Counted from the stretch's first letter, positions 25,296 to 34,482 are shown. The stretch is 64,000 bases of DNA from Chitinophagaceae bacterium UBA4857 (GCA_002399735.1 DHEF01000042.1:133814-197813), one strand, 5' to 3'. Notes: generated by a model from the letters alone, not told the origin. Numbers and translations are program-made.

Positions 25296-27260
25296 TTAAG
25301 ATAATTTATCTGATTGTTGCAAGGGAACATGAATTGCTACTAATGTTCCTTTGCCTGGTGTGGTATCAAAATCAACTGTACCTTTTAAAAACTGTACACG
25401 GGTAATAATGTTTTTAAGACCAATACCATCAAAATTGCTTTTGTTGGCTGTATCAAAACCTTTGCCATTATCCTCAATAGTGGCACTAATACCGTCAGTA
25501 TCTTTAATAATCGAAATGTCAAGTGTATCTGCCCCAGAATGTTTAATTACATTGTTTACACACTCCTGAATTACACGGTAAAAAACGGTTTCTACATTCG
25601 CATCAATCCGTTGATCTAAACCCTCTGTATATAAATGTACCTGTAACGATTTTTTGTCCAGTTTGTCAATAAAATCACGTACCGCAGCAGCCAGACTATT
25701 TTTTAATAATGCATTCGGCATCATGTTATGAGAAACGCTGCGTACTTCTTTACAACTTTCATCTACCAGTGCAATAATGGTTTCCAGCGATTGTTTTTGT
25801 TCGGCTTCAATATTATTTGTACTCGATTCAAATGCCGATAAATTCATCTTGGCGGCACTCATCATTTGTCCCACACCATCATGTAAATCACGGGCAATAC
25901 GTTGGCGTTCCTGTTCCTCAGCTTCTATTACAGCCTTGGTTGCCAGGTCCTGTTGTTTCATAATGGCTTCCTGCATGGCAGCCTTTTGTTTTAACTGGTT
26001 ACGACGGTAAAAAGAATAACCTAACAGTCCACTCAATACCAGCAAGCCGCCTATGCCAGCTATCCAGTAGTTACGGCGGGTGATAGAAAATTCTTTTTGT
26101 TTCAGGTCAAACTCCTGCTGCTGTATGGTTTTTTCCTTTTCTAATGTTTTATATTTTCTGTCCAGCTCGGCAAAATTCTGGCCTAGCTCGTCAGAGTATA
26201 AGGAGTCACGGGTATTGGTAAACTCTTTCAACATGTCCAGTGCTTTAGCGTGTTCTCCAGTCTTTTCGTACAGGTTGGATAATGATAAATACACTTTGTT
26301 TATTTCAGGTAAACAATTAACCGCTGGTAAACCAAGTTTTAATGCCTGGTTTAATAAAACCCCTGCCGAGTCGTATTGCTCTTTACCAATGTAAATAATA
26401 CCCAGGTTGTTTAAACAGCTAACCATGCCCTTGGTATCTTTTAACTGTGTTCTTAGCCCTAACGATTCATTAATCAAGGGGATGGCTTTATTGTATTGTT
26501 TTATCTCAGTGTACAGGTTGCCAAGGTTATTTAAAGCATTGGAAAGATATTCCTTGTCGGCAATCTGCCGGGTTATGTCAATGGCACGTTGGTAATAAGT
26601 TTCAGCGTTTTGATAGTTTTTTTGCAACAGGTAAATATTGGCAGCATTTACAAAGGAGCCGGCTAAACCATAATTATCACCAATTTTTTCTTTAATGGCT
26701 ATCGATTTTTTCTGGTAGGCAATGGCCTCATCATACCTACCCATATTCTGGTTTAAAATACCAATATTGTTTAAAGAGTAGGAGACCCCTTGATTGTCAT
26801 TAAATTTTTCAAAAATGGGTAAAGCTTTTAACTGGTAATCCAGCGATTTGTCAAATAATCCCTGACGTTGGTAAACAATACCTATTTTATTATAGAGCTT
26901 GGCAACGCCATGTTGATCATTTTGTTTTTGCCTGATAACGGCTGATTTTTCATACAGCAGAATGGCGGTATCATATTGCTCCTTGTCGTAGTAAATAATT
27001 CCTAAATCGTTATAAGCCTGGGCTTCACCTTTTAAAAAGCCAATTTGTTTGCTCAGCACAACCGCTTTGTTACCATAGGCAATAGCTTTGTCGCGGTTTA
27101 CCAAACGGTATTGCCAGGTTAACTCGTTGTAGGTACCGGCAAGTACGCTGTCTTTTTGCTGAGGAATAATTTTTTCAAGACTATCTAATATGGCTTTATT
27201 GTTTTGTGCAGCTACAGTAAAGGGCAGCACAAACAGGGCAAGGCAGAATGCTTTGAACAT
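25296..27260 (-). CDS. TPR-containing sensor histidine kinase (HisKA_3 type)
   Basis: I place the start at the ATG at 27260, giving the signal peptide MFKAFCLALFVLPFTVAAQ; residues open upstream are not protein-like. About seven tetratricopeptide repeats follow (for example AQAYNDLGIIYYDKEQYDTAILLYEKS and VSYSLNNIGILNQNMGRYDEAIAYQKKS), predicted periplasmic. Next come one membrane helix (YWIAGIGGLLVLSGLLGYSFY), a coiled linker, the phospho-acceptor box QRIARDLHDGVGQMMSA and an HATPase_c domain (ECVNNVIKHSGA, DNGKGFD, GIGLKNIITRV). It should phosphorylate the NarL-type regulator downstream. The signal sensed by the TPR region is unknown. Confidence 0.93.
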   Translation of the reverse strand: MFKAFCLALFVLPFTVAAQNNKAILDSLEKIIPQQKDSVLAGTYNELTWQYRLVNRDKAIAYGNKAVVLSKQIGFLKGEAQAYNDLGIIYYDKEQYDTAILLYEKSAVIRQKQNDQHGVAKLYNKIGIVYQRQGLFDKSLDYQLKALPIFEKFNDNQGVSYSLNNIGILNQNMGRYDEAIAYQKKSIAIKEKIGDNYGLAGSFVNAANIYLLQKNYQNAETYYQRAIDITRQIADKEYLSNALNNLGNLYTEIKQYNKAIPLINESLGLRTQLKDTKGMVSCLNNLGIIYIGKEQYDSAGVLLNQALKLGLPAVNCLPEINKVYLSLSNLYEKTGEHAKALDMLKEFTNTRDSLYSDELGQNFAELDRKYKTLEKEKTIQQQEFDLKQKEFSITRRNYWIAGIGGLLVLSGLLGYSFYRRNQLKQKAAMQEAIMKQQDLATKAVIEAEEQERQRIARDLHDGVGQMMSAAKMNLSAFESSTNNIEAEQKQSLETIIALVDESCKEVRSVSHNMMPNALLKNSLAAAVRDFIDKLDKKSLQVHLYTEGLDQRIDANVETVFYRVIQECVNNVIKHSGADTLDISIIKDTDGISATIEDNGKGFDTANKSNFDGIGLKNIITRVQFLKGTVDFDTTPGKGTLVAIHVPLQQSDKLS

Positions 27261-27407
27261 TTGAGTCAGGTTTTGGTGGCTTGAACTGCGAAGATAGGCA
27301 GGAATTAGGATTTGATTATTGCTGATGTAATGATGTCTGATTTGGTGAAAATATACAAAAAGAACCTCCACCAAATCAGCACATCAGCAATCGGGAAATC
27401 AGACATT

Positions 27408-28124
27408 TTATAAGCCCAGCACCTCTTTCATCCCAAATATTCCTTTTTTGTTGTGCACGAACTCGGCGGCAATTACAGCGCCGGTAGCAAAACCTTCCCG
27501 GTTATGGGCTGTGTGAATTATTTCAATATCGTCAATGGATGAGCTGTATTTAATGCTATGGGTTCCGGGGGCAGGGTCTTCACGTTTGCTGATAATAACC
27601 AGGTCGTCTGCATTATTGCTTGCTGCGTTTACCCATTGTTTTTTTCTGGTTAGTGATTCCATTACACCTTCGGCTAAGGTGATGGCTGTACCACTTGGAG
27701 CATCCAGTTTTTGGGTATGGTGTATTTCTTCCATACTAACGGCATAACTTGTATGGGGTGCCATTAGAGTGGCCAGTTTTTTATTTAATTCAAAAAACAG
27801 GTTAACGCCTACGCTAAAATTACTGGCATATACAAAACTGCCATCGGTTTGGTTAACCAGGGCTTCTATTTCGGATAATTTATCTGTCCAACCAGTTGAG
27901 CCACTCACTACAGGTGTATGGTGTTGCAATAATTTTACAATATTATTAAAAGCGCTATGAGGGCCGGTAAACTCAATGGCTACATCAGCTTTTGCTAAGT
28001 TTTCAGCATTAAACTGGTCGGTATTTGTTTCGTCAATTTTTAATACAATTTGGTGGCCACGTTGCAGAGCAATGGCTTCGATGGCTTTGCCCATTTTGCC
28101 GTATCCGATTAATGCGATATTCAT
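27408..28124 (-). CDS. dapB: 4-hydroxy-tetrahydrodipicolinate reductase
   Basis: DapB reduces 4-hydroxy-tetrahydrodipicolinate in the lysine/diaminopimelate pathway. The nucleotide-binding motif is GYGKMGKAIEAIA (residues 7-19). The catalytic segment is EEIHHTQKLDAPSGTAITLA (catalytic His and Lys, substrate-binding SGT). The C-terminus (HTAHNREGFATGAVIAAEFV) also fits. At 238 aa it is slightly short but complete. dapF, another gene of this pathway, lies about 3.5 kb away at 31627. TAACTTTA, one base from the promoter consensus, ends 4 nt before the ATG on the minus strand. Confidence 0.95.
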   Translation of the reverse strand: MNIALIGYGKMGKAIEAIALQRGHQIVLKIDETNTDQFNAENLAKADVAIEFTGPHSAFNNIVKLLQHHTPVVSGSTGWTDKLSEIEALVNQTDGSFVYASNFSVGVNLFFELNKKLATLMAPHTSYAVSMEEIHHTQKLDAPSGTAITLAEGVMESLTRKKQWVNAASNNADDLVIISKREDPAPGTHSIKYSSSIDDIEIIHTAHNREGFATGAVIAAEFVHNKKGIFGMKEVLGL

Positions 28125-28204
28125 GGTGTAAAGTTATGAGTAGTAAGTTATAAGTTTTAAGTTGTCTGAAAGCGAAAAGCTTAAAGCTAAATGCTATTAA
28201 TTAG

Positions 28205-28300
28205 GGTTTTGCATTATGCCGATTAGCGAAAGGGACGTTGAACGGAGCGTCGCAAGTAAAGCTAAATCAGGGAATTGGCGTTGGTAACAAAATAAACAGG
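28205..28300 (-). repeat. Dispersed repeat C, type-2 end
   Basis: Between dapB and the STAS gene. It contains GAACGGAGCGTCGCAAGTAA followed by AGCTAAATCAGGGAATTGG and GCGTTGGTAACAAAATAAA. This is close to the copies at 58085-58175 and 12064-12130 and is a clear member of the family in minus orientation. Confidence 0.7.
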
Positions 28301-28346
28301 GACTATTAAATTAGCTCGGCCCTTTCCAAATCTGAAATCTCAGTTC

Positions 28347-28724
28347 TTAAATATCCCCATCCAACAATTCCCGCTCAATTTCTTCCATTTGAACGATGTC
28401 CCAGGCCTCACTTTCGGTGGGCACAACATTCAAGTGCTCTAAAAGTTCACGGTCTGCCAAAAATGCTTCTACCGGTTTTTGGAGGTTACAGATGACAAAT
28501 GATGCACTATTTTGGTAGAAATTTTGCTGTAATGCTGCTAACTGTTCAGCAGCAGCGGGCTCTACAGTGGTTACCTGTTCAAAATTTAGTACTACATTTT
28601 TAACTTCATTTTGTAAATATGGTAGTATCTTTTTAGTAAGTTCCGCTGTCATACTATCAGTAATATCGCCAATAGTAGGCGTAATGACATGAAATTTCTC
28701 TTTGGTATCTATTTTGACATTCAT
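28347..28724 (-). CDS. STAS domain protein
   Basis: This 125-aa single STAS-like domain (anti-sigma-factor-antagonist fold) has the pattern KFHVITPTIGDITDSMTAELTKKILPYL, VVLNFEQVTTVEPAAAEQL and SFVICNLQKPVEAFLADRELLEHLNVVPTESEAWDIV. The position normally holding the phosphorylatable Ser (DSSGL) reads VEPAAA here, so regulation by phosphorylation in SpoIIAA manner looks unlikely. It ends in an acidic tail (MEEIERELLDGDI). It is divergent from clpC, and a palindromic promoter element lies between them. Confidence 0.75.
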   Translation of the reverse strand: MNVKIDTKEKFHVITPTIGDITDSMTAELTKKILPYLQNEVKNVVLNFEQVTTVEPAAAEQLAALQQNFYQNSASFVICNLQKPVEAFLADRELLEHLNVVPTESEAWDIVQMEEIERELLDGDI

Positions 28725-28773
28725 GATTGTAAGTTTATGAACATTGGGTTTATAATTATGCTAAAACAAGTAC

Positions 28774-28785
28774 CAAATATATTTG
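28774..28785. promoter_or_regulatory. Palindromic bidirectional -7 element between STAS gene and clpC
   Basis: CAAATATATTTG is a perfect 12-nt palindrome, so both strands read TATATTTG, an exact TAnnTTTG match. Toward the STAS gene a TTG lies 16 nt upstream of the element; toward clpC no obvious -33 element is seen. The clpC ATG lies 30 nt downstream. Confidence 0.5.
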
Positions 28786-28815
28786 TTAATATTGTATCAA
28801 ACCATATAAGTACAA

Positions 28816-31344
28816 ATGGATAATAATTTTTCAACACAAGTAAAGGAAATCATATCGTTTAGTAGAGAGGAGGCGCTGCGTTTGGGAAATGATTTCATAG
28901 GAACAGAACACCTGTTGCTTGGCCTTATTCGTGAAGGCGATAATACCGCTGTGCGAATATTGAAAAGCTTTAACGTTGATCTGTACGAGCTTCGAAAGGA
29001 AATAGAACTGGCCGTAAAAGATAAAACCGGTAAAAATATTGCCAATATTAACAGCCTGCCTTTAACCAGACAAGCTGAAAAGGTAATACGGGTAACGGTT
29101 TTAGAGGCCAAAGCCTTAAAAAGCTCTACTGTGGAAACAGAGCACCTTATGCTATCGATATTGAAGAACAAAGAAAACATTGCTACTCAAATTTTAAATC
29201 AGTTTGACGTGGATTACGATTTATTCAGACAGGAATTGGGCATTGTAAAATCTAACGACCCTCGTGCAGATTATGCCGACGAAAACGAAGACGATTTTGA
29301 CGACGAAAAAAAATACGCCCAGCAAAAAGGAAGCGCCGGTAAAGCAGGTGCTGCTAAAAGCAAAACACCCGTGTTGGACAATTTTGGTCGGGATATTACT
29401 AAATTGGCCGAGCTAGGGACTTTGGACCCGATTGTGGGTCGTGAGGCGGAAATTGAACGTGTATCACAAATATTATCTCGTAGAAAAAAGAACAACCCTA
29501 TTTTAATTGGTGAGCCGGGTGTGGGTAAAACCGCTATTGTAGAAGGTCTGGCCTTACGCATTGTACAACGCAAGGTAAGCCGGGTATTGTTTGATAAAAG
29601 GGTTATTTCGCTTGATTTGGCTGCGTTGGTGGCTGGTACAAAATACCGTGGTCAGTTTGAAGAGCGCATGAAGGCCATTATGAATGAGCTGGAAAAAAAC
29701 CGCGACGTTATTTTGTTTATTGATGAGTTGCATACCATTGTTGGTGCCGGTGGTGCCAGCGGATCTTTGGATGCATCTAACATATTTAAACCTGCCCTTG
29801 CCCGCGGCGAACTGCAATGCATTGGTGCCTCTACCTTAGATGAGTACCGCCAGTATATTGAAAAAGATGGTGCATTGGACAGACGTTTTCAAAAAGTAAT
29901 TATTGACCCCCCAAGTGTGGACGATACCATCCAGATTCTGGATAACATAAAAAGTAAGTACGAAGACTACCACAATGTTATTTACGATCAGGAAGCTATT
30001 GAAGCCTGCGTTAAATTAAGTGACCGTTACGTTACCGATCGTTTATTGCCCGATAAAGCTATTGACGTAATGGACGAAGTAGGCGCCCGTGTACATTTGA
30101 AAAATATTAATGTACCTGATAATATTGTGGAGTTGGAGAAAAAGATTGAAGACGTAAAAGTTGAAAAGAATAAGGTTGTAAAAAGCCAGAAGTTTGAAGA
30201 AGCCGCTTCGTTAAGGGATGCAGAAAAACGCTTGTCGGAACAACTTGAAAAAGCAAAAAGCGATTGGGAAGAAGAAAGTAAACATAAACGTTACCCTATC
30301 AACGAAGAAGCTATTGCCGAAGTTATCAGTATGATGACAGGCATACCTGTTAAACGCATGGTAGAAGCCGAAACGGATAAGCTGCGTAAAATGGGCGACG
30401 ATATGAAGGGCATGGTAATTGGCCAGGACGATGCAATTGTTAAAGTGGTAAAAGCTATACAACGTAACCGTGTTGGTTTAAAAGATCCTAAAAAGCCTAT
30501 TGGTACTTTTATTTTCCTTGGTCCTACGGGTGTGGGTAAAACCGAGCTGGCCCGTTCGCTGGCACGCCATATGTTTGACTCAGAAGATTCGTTAATACGT
30601 ATTGACATGAGTGAATACATGGAGAAATTTACCGTAAGCCGTTTAATTGGTGCACCTCCGGGCTATGTTGGTTACGAGGAAGGCGGACAATTAACTGAAA
30701 GGGTACGCCGTAAACCATACAGTGTTATTTTACTGGATGAGATTGAAAAAGCGCATCCGGATATTTACAACATTCTGTTACAGGTTTTAGACGATGGACA
30801 GTTAACTGATGGCCTGGGACGTAAAGTGAATTTTAAAAATACGTTAATCATCATGACCTCTAATATTGGCGCACGCCAGTTAAAAGATTTTGGTGCGGGT
30901 GTAGGATTTACTACCGCTGCCAAAATGGAGCATGAAGATGAAGCCAATAAAGCCGTGATTGAAAAAGCGCTGAAACGCACTTTTTCACCTGAGTTTTTAA
31001 ACCGTATTGATGATGTAATCATCTTTAACAGTCTTACTAAAGAAAACATTTACAGCATCATCGATATATTGATGAAAGGTGTAATGAAACGTATAAAAGA
31101 CCTTGGTTTTGATTTGGAACTGAACGAGGAAGTAAAATCGTTCCTGGCTGACAAAGGTTACGACTCACAGTTTGGAGCCCGTCCTTTACACAGGGCTATT
31201 CAAAAATACCTGGAAGATCCATTGGCAGAAGAAATACTAAACAGTACGGTAAAAGCAGGTGATACTTTGTTAGCCGAGTTGGATAAGGAAAATGAAAAAA
31301 TAAAATTCATTTTCAAACCACAGGAAAAAGAATCGGAAGTCTAG
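28816..31344 (+). CDS. clpC: ATP-dependent Clp protease ATP-binding subunit ClpC
   Basis: This is a Hsp100 AAA+ unfoldase that feeds proteins to ClpP. Order of domains: Clp_N double repeat (SFSREEALRLGNDFIGTEHLLLGLIREGDN and VETEHLMLSILKNKEN); first AAA+ with Walker A GEPGVGKTAIVEGLA and Walker B VILFIDELHTIVGAG; UVR-like middle segment QKFEEAASLRDAEKRLSEQL; second AAA+ with GPTGVGKTELARSLA and VILLDEIEKAHPD; and ClpB_D2-small (GARPLHRAIQKYLEDPLAEEIL). At 842 aa it has the usual ClpC length. The sequence GYVGYEEGGQLTE is the pore loop of D2. It has a strong terminator and stands alone; clpP is not in the window. Confidence 0.96.
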   Translation: MDNNFSTQVKEIISFSREEALRLGNDFIGTEHLLLGLIREGDNTAVRILKSFNVDLYELRKEIELAVKDKTGKNIANINSLPLTRQAEKVIRVTVLEAKALKSSTVETEHLMLSILKNKENIATQILNQFDVDYDLFRQELGIVKSNDPRADYADENEDDFDDEKKYAQQKGSAGKAGAAKSKTPVLDNFGRDITKLAELGTLDPIVGREAEIERVSQILSRRKKNNPILIGEPGVGKTAIVEGLALRIVQRKVSRVLFDKRVISLDLAALVAGTKYRGQFEERMKAIMNELEKNRDVILFIDELHTIVGAGGASGSLDASNIFKPALARGELQCIGASTLDEYRQYIEKDGALDRRFQKVIIDPPSVDDTIQILDNIKSKYEDYHNVIYDQEAIEACVKLSDRYVTDRLLPDKAIDVMDEVGARVHLKNINVPDNIVELEKKIEDVKVEKNKVVKSQKFEEAASLRDAEKRLSEQLEKAKSDWEEESKHKRYPINEEAIAEVISMMTGIPVKRMVEAETDKLRKMGDDMKGMVIGQDDAIVKVVKAIQRNRVGLKDPKKPIGTFIFLGPTGVGKTELARSLARHMFDSEDSLIRIDMSEYMEKFTVSRLIGAPPGYVGYEEGGQLTERVRRKPYSVILLDEIEKAHPDIYNILLQVLDDGQLTDGLGRKVNFKNTLIIMTSNIGARQLKDFGAGVGFTTAAKMEHEDEANKAVIEKALKRTFSPEFLNRIDDVIIFNSLTKENIYSIIDILMKGVMKRIKDLGFDLELNEEVKSFLADKGYDSQFGARPLHRAIQKYLEDPLAEEILNSTVKAGDTLLAELDKENEKIKFIFKPQEKESEV

Positions 31345-31418
31345 ATAAGTAAAAATTAAAAAGTAAAAAATGATAATGAAATTCATTGTTTACTTAAAGA
31401 TAAAAGGGTAGTAAGTGT

Positions 31419-31448
31419 AAAGCCCCGGATTTTTCCGGGGCTTTTTTA
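31419..31448 (+). terminator. Rho-independent terminator of clpC
   Basis: AAAGCCCCGG and CCGGGGCTTT pair over 10 bp with a T-rich loop (ATTTTT), followed by a run of T. Confidence 0.93.
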
Positions 31449-31463
31449 TGTTGATTTTTTTTT

Positions 31464-31626
31464 GTTACCGGCTGTAGTAGTACTAGCATCGTCCCTTGCG
31501 ACGCTCCGTTCAACAGCATTAACACAGATGAACAAAAGTAAATACCTAAGCAATTTAATACTCACTGGGCTTCGTCAAGCTCAGCCTGACAGTTTTGCGA
31601 TTCCTTGATTTTTCAATTGTCTATTG
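31464..31626 (+). repeat. Repeat C (type 1) with D-like tail
   Basis: Core C at about 31464-31540 (TTGTTACCGGCTGTAGTAG, ATCGTCCCTTGCGACGCTCC). It is followed by CACTGGGCTTCGTCAAGCTC (31562-31581), another intergenic motif I recall as common in Bacteroidota, and a D-like TCAATTGTCTATTGTCAACTG up to the dapF stop. It lies between convergent clpC and dapF. Confidence 0.7.
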
Positions 31627-32415
31627 TCAACTGTCAATTGTAACTCTTCCCTCAAAAACTCTTTCCGCCGGGCCGGATAACCAGATGTTTTCAAAACGGC
31701 CTTCATCGGTGCGGTCAAATTCAACTTCTAATGTCCCCCCCAAGGTTTTTACCATTACATCGTTATAGCCACTTTCGTTATGGTAATGCGTCAATGCGGC
31801 AGCCGTTACACCGGTACCGCAGGAGTAGGTTTCATCTTCCACACCACGTTCGTAAGTACGCACAATAATGTTATTGTCGTCAACTTGTTGCACAAAATTT
31901 ACGTTAATACCTTCCTGTTCGTAATCTTTACTATAACGAATGCTACGGCCTTTTTCAAACACATCCAAATTCATTACATCTGTAGCGGGGCGTATATAAT
32001 GTGGCGATCCGGTGTTTAAAATAAAATCACCATGTTTTTTATTTACTTTATCTACATCCAGCATTTTTAACGATACAATACCGTCTAAGTCAATCTCTGC
32101 ATCATGCGGTCCGTCAACCGCTATAAAATGATATTGGGTGCGGTGTATGCCCAGGTGGTAAGCAAATTTTACAATACACCTGCCGCCATTGCCGCACATG
32201 GTACCTTCGTTACCATCGGCATTGTAATACTTCATTTCAAAGTCGTAACCCTCTTTTTCATTTAATAACATCAGGCCATCGGCACCAATACCAAAGCGGC
32301 GGTCGCACAAATGTTTTATTTGCGCTGTGGTTAAGCCATTAAAATCTTTGGTGCGGTTATCAATTAATACAAAATCGTTACCGGTGCCCTGGTATTTAAA
32401 AAAAGGAACTATCAT
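31627..32415 (-). CDS. dapF: Diaminopimelate epimerase
   Basis: DapF converts LL- to meso-diaminopimelate for lysine and peptidoglycan synthesis. The two catalytic cysteines are visible in MCGNGGRC (about residue 78) and YSCGTGVTAAA (about residue 200). The start FFKYQGTGNDFVLIDNRT and DGLMLL are characteristic. The length of 262 aa is normal. Its ATG overlaps the stop codon of the upstream nucleoside phosphorylase (ATGA), so the two are translationally coupled in one operon, which is an unusual functional pairing. Confidence 0.96.
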   Translation of the reverse strand: MIVPFFKYQGTGNDFVLIDNRTKDFNGLTTAQIKHLCDRRFGIGADGLMLLNEKEGYDFEMKYYNADGNEGTMCGNGGRCIVKFAYHLGIHRTQYHFIAVDGPHDAEIDLDGIVSLKMLDVDKVNKKHGDFILNTGSPHYIRPATDVMNLDVFEKGRSIRYSKDYEQEGINVNFVQQVDDNNIIVRTYERGVEDETYSCGTGVTAAALTHYHNESGYNDVMVKTLGGTLEVEFDRTDEGRFENIWLSGPAERVFEGRVTIDS

Positions 32416-33290
32416 ATATGTGCCGAATAAATATCTAAAAATTTTACAATCAGGTTTTCTACAGCTTTTTTACCGTCTTTTGAAAACTCTTTTACAATAC
32501 GGTTAGCAACAATAGCATTTACAGCCAGGCAATTATGCCCCAATAATTTACCCAAACCAAAAATGGCCGATGTTTCCATTTCAAAATTGGTAATACGGTG
32601 TTGACCATAACTAAAATCAGTCAGGCGGTCTATCAATTGCGGGTTACGTATGCCTAAACGTAATATGCGTCCTTGCGGGCCATAAAAACCCGGACAAGTA
32701 ACCGTAATGCCTTGATGAAAACCATCTACAAAATGTTTTAACAACGATGGGGCCGCATTGTTGATGTACGGCATATTCATTTGCCCGTGCATTTGTGTAT
32801 GCGTAATAAATGCCTGCAACAGGTTATCGTTATCGTCGTTTTGGTCGTAACGGTAAAAGTTTAACAGGTTATCAATTCCCAAACCATGGGTAGAAGCCAC
32901 AAAACTATCCACCGGAATATCGGCTTGTAAAGCACCCGAAGTACCAACACGAATAATATTTAATGAACGTAAATCTTGTTTAATGGTACGGGTTTCAAAA
33001 TCAATATTAGCCAGGGCATCCAGTTCGTTCATCACAATATCAATATTATCGGGGCCAATGCCCGATGATAAAACGGTTAAACGTTTTTTACCAATATAAC
33101 CGGTGTGGGACACAAATTCACGGTGTTGGTTTTTAAACTCAACACTATCAAAATGTTTGCTAAACTCCTTTACACGGTCGGGGTCGCCAACGGTAACAAT
33201 AGTATCGGCAAGCTCTTCGGGTCTGATATCCAGGTGATAAATAGCTCCACGGTCGTTTATAATTAATTCAGATGCTGCAATTTGGCTCAT
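32412..33290 (-). CDS. Nucleoside phosphorylase (uridine/purine phosphorylase family)
   Basis: PNP/UDP family phosphorylase that cleaves nucleosides with phosphate for salvage. Motifs are TVGDPDRVKEFSKHFD (phosphate-binding region), VLSSGIGPDNIDIVMNEL, IRVGTSGALQ and ITNFEMETSAIFGLGKLLGH, the last being the nucleoside-binding EMET segment. I choose the ATG at 33290 (MSQIAASELIINDRGAIYHLD); the frame is open to a TTG at 33314. Substrate preference, uridine or purine, cannot be decided by eye. It overlaps dapF by 4 bp. Confidence 0.88.
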   Translation of the reverse strand: MSQIAASELIINDRGAIYHLDIRPEELADTIVTVGDPDRVKEFSKHFDSVEFKNQHREFVSHTGYIGKKRLTVLSSGIGPDNIDIVMNELDALANIDFETRTIKQDLRSLNIIRVGTSGALQADIPVDSFVASTHGLGIDNLLNFYRYDQNDDNDNLLQAFITHTQMHGQMNMPYINNAAPSLLKHFVDGFHQGITVTCPGFYGPQGRILRLGIRNPQLIDRLTDFSYGQHRITNFEMETSAIFGLGKLLGHNCLAVNAIVANRIVKEFSKDGKKAVENLIVKFLDIYSAHI

Positions 33291-33381
33291 ACGGCGTTTT
33301 TTAATAAGGCTCAAAAATATCCTATTTTAGTGGCCCGTCAAAAAAGCATATAAAGATGATGGAAGGTTGCAAATGTTACCG

Positions 33382-33389
33382 TACATTTG
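33382..33389 (+). promoter_or_regulatory. -7 promoter element before tRNA-Cys
   Basis: TACATTTG exactly matches TAnnTTTG and lies 20 nt before the tRNA 5' end. No TTG at the usual -33 distance is evident. Confidence 0.55.
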
Positions 33390-33408
33390 CATCCCCGCAA
33401 GGGTAATT

Positions 33409-33482
33409 GGTCCTGTGGCCGAGTGGCTAGGCAGAGCTCTGCAAAAGCTCGTACAGCGGTTCGAATCCGCTCGGGACCTCCA
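33409..33482 (+). tRNA. tRNA-Cys (anticodon GCA)
   Basis: A full cloverleaf can be drawn. Acceptor stem GGTCCTG with CGGGACC (one G-T pair), D-arm GCC/GGC, anticodon stem GAGCT/AGCTC with loop CTGCAAA (anticodon GCA), variable loop GTAC, T-arm AGCGG/CCGCT with loop TTCGAAT, discriminator T and an encoded CCA end. It is 74 nt in length. It has its own promoter and terminator. Confidence 0.97.
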
Positions 33483-33491
33483 AATAGCAAC

Positions 33492-33520
33492 AAAAAACCC
33501 GCTTTAATAGCGGGTTTTTT
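33492..33520 (+). terminator. Rho-independent terminator of tRNA-Cys
   Basis: AAAAAACCCGC and GCGGGTTTTTT pair over 11 bp with loop TTTAATA, only 10 nt after the tRNA. Confidence 0.92.
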
Positions 33521-33554
33521 GTTGCACACCATCTCGATTATGGCATTAAGTAAT

Positions 33555-33988
33555 AAGTTTTTTTGTTGGCCAGCCGCATATCCCTGATTGGGCTGATGTT
33601 GCGACGCTCCATTCATCGTTCTGTTCTTTGTGCATCATCGTGATAAACGAAACTTTAATCCCAACGCTGAGTGTTCGGCAAGTGGGAATTAAAAATTGTC
33701 AATAACGCTGAGTCCACGGCCAACGCACTTGGCTATTTGTGAGACTCAGCTTGGAAATATTCTTGCCTTAGCAAGGCAACTATTGTCAGAAAAATTTAGG
33801 GAATATTATTTCTGTAGGACTCTCCTGCGTAAGGGATTGTAAGGGTGCTGCCATCGGCAGCAGTACGTAGTGCAACGAAGTACCGGAGCGAAGCGGAGCC
33901 CTGCAAAGCCCTGCAAAGCCCGACCCCAATAAATGTGTGTTGGCTTTTGCAGCGTAGCTTTTATTGGGGATACGCCATAGCAAAAAAA
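33555..33988 (+). repeat. Repeat C (type 2) and repeat-like intergenic sequence
   Basis: A plus-oriented type-2 C copy spans about 33555-33650 (CCCTGATTGGGCTGATGTTGC, GACGCTCCATTCATCGTTC). From 33650 to 33988 are two related stretches (AACGCTGAGTGTTCGGCAAG and AACGCTGAGTCCACGGCCAA) and a segment with repeated CCCTGCAAAGCCC. No gene is convincing here; the short frames are not protein-like. Confidence 0.55.
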
Positions 33989-34477
33989 TTAACGGGTCAG
34001 CTTTTTTATTATCTCCTTGTGTTGCGGATACAGTTGCAGCATTTGTGATTGTTGCGCCAATTCAAAATCAGCAAAGTCAAAACCCGGTGCTACGGTACAG
34101 CCTACCAAGGCATACTCACCCTCACCGGTTGTTTTAGCACCAAACCAACTACCTGCTTTTATTACACAAAAATGTTGTTGGTTATTATAAGGGTTATTGC
34201 CCAGTACATGTTCAATCAGTAATCCGTCAATAGTTATTTCGTAAACTGTTAAGGCAGTGCCGACATAAAAATGCCACAACTCATCGGATGCTATACGATG
34301 CAGCGCCGAAAATTCCTGTTGTTGTAAAAGAAAATAAATATGTGTAGCGGCTGATTTTTCCTGCGGATTACCGGGCAAGGATATTGTTTGCGAGGCCTTA
34401 TATACTTCGGCATACCAGCCACCTTCTATATGTTGCTGTAATTGCAGGTGTTTAATCCAGTAACGGGCAGTATGCAT
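33989..34477 (-). CDS. DUF985 cupin-superfamily protein
   Basis: This 162-aa protein has the DUF985 pattern: a start such as ARYWIKHLQLQQHIEGGWYAEVYK, SAATHIYFLLQQQEFSALHRIASDELWHFYVG (cupin metal-site region with His/Glu) and AGSWFGAKTTGEGEYALVGCTVAPGFDFADFELA. It belongs to the RmlC-like cupin fold; the ligand is unknown. It follows the HU/SPOR gene by 5 bp on the same strand, so they are probably co-transcribed. Confidence 0.88.
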   Translation of the reverse strand: MHTARYWIKHLQLQQHIEGGWYAEVYKASQTISLPGNPQEKSAATHIYFLLQQQEFSALHRIASDELWHFYVGTALTVYEITIDGLLIEHVLGNNPYNNQQHFCVIKAGSWFGAKTTGEGEYALVGCTVAPGFDFADFELAQQSQMLQLYPQHKEIIKKLTR

Positions 34478-34482
34478 GGATA

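Noticed and set aside
28125..28346. Possible riboswitch upstream of dapB (lysine)
   Set aside because: The sequence is repeat C and AT-rich spacer, no lysine-riboswitch core is visible, and the promoter-like element abuts the dapB start codon.
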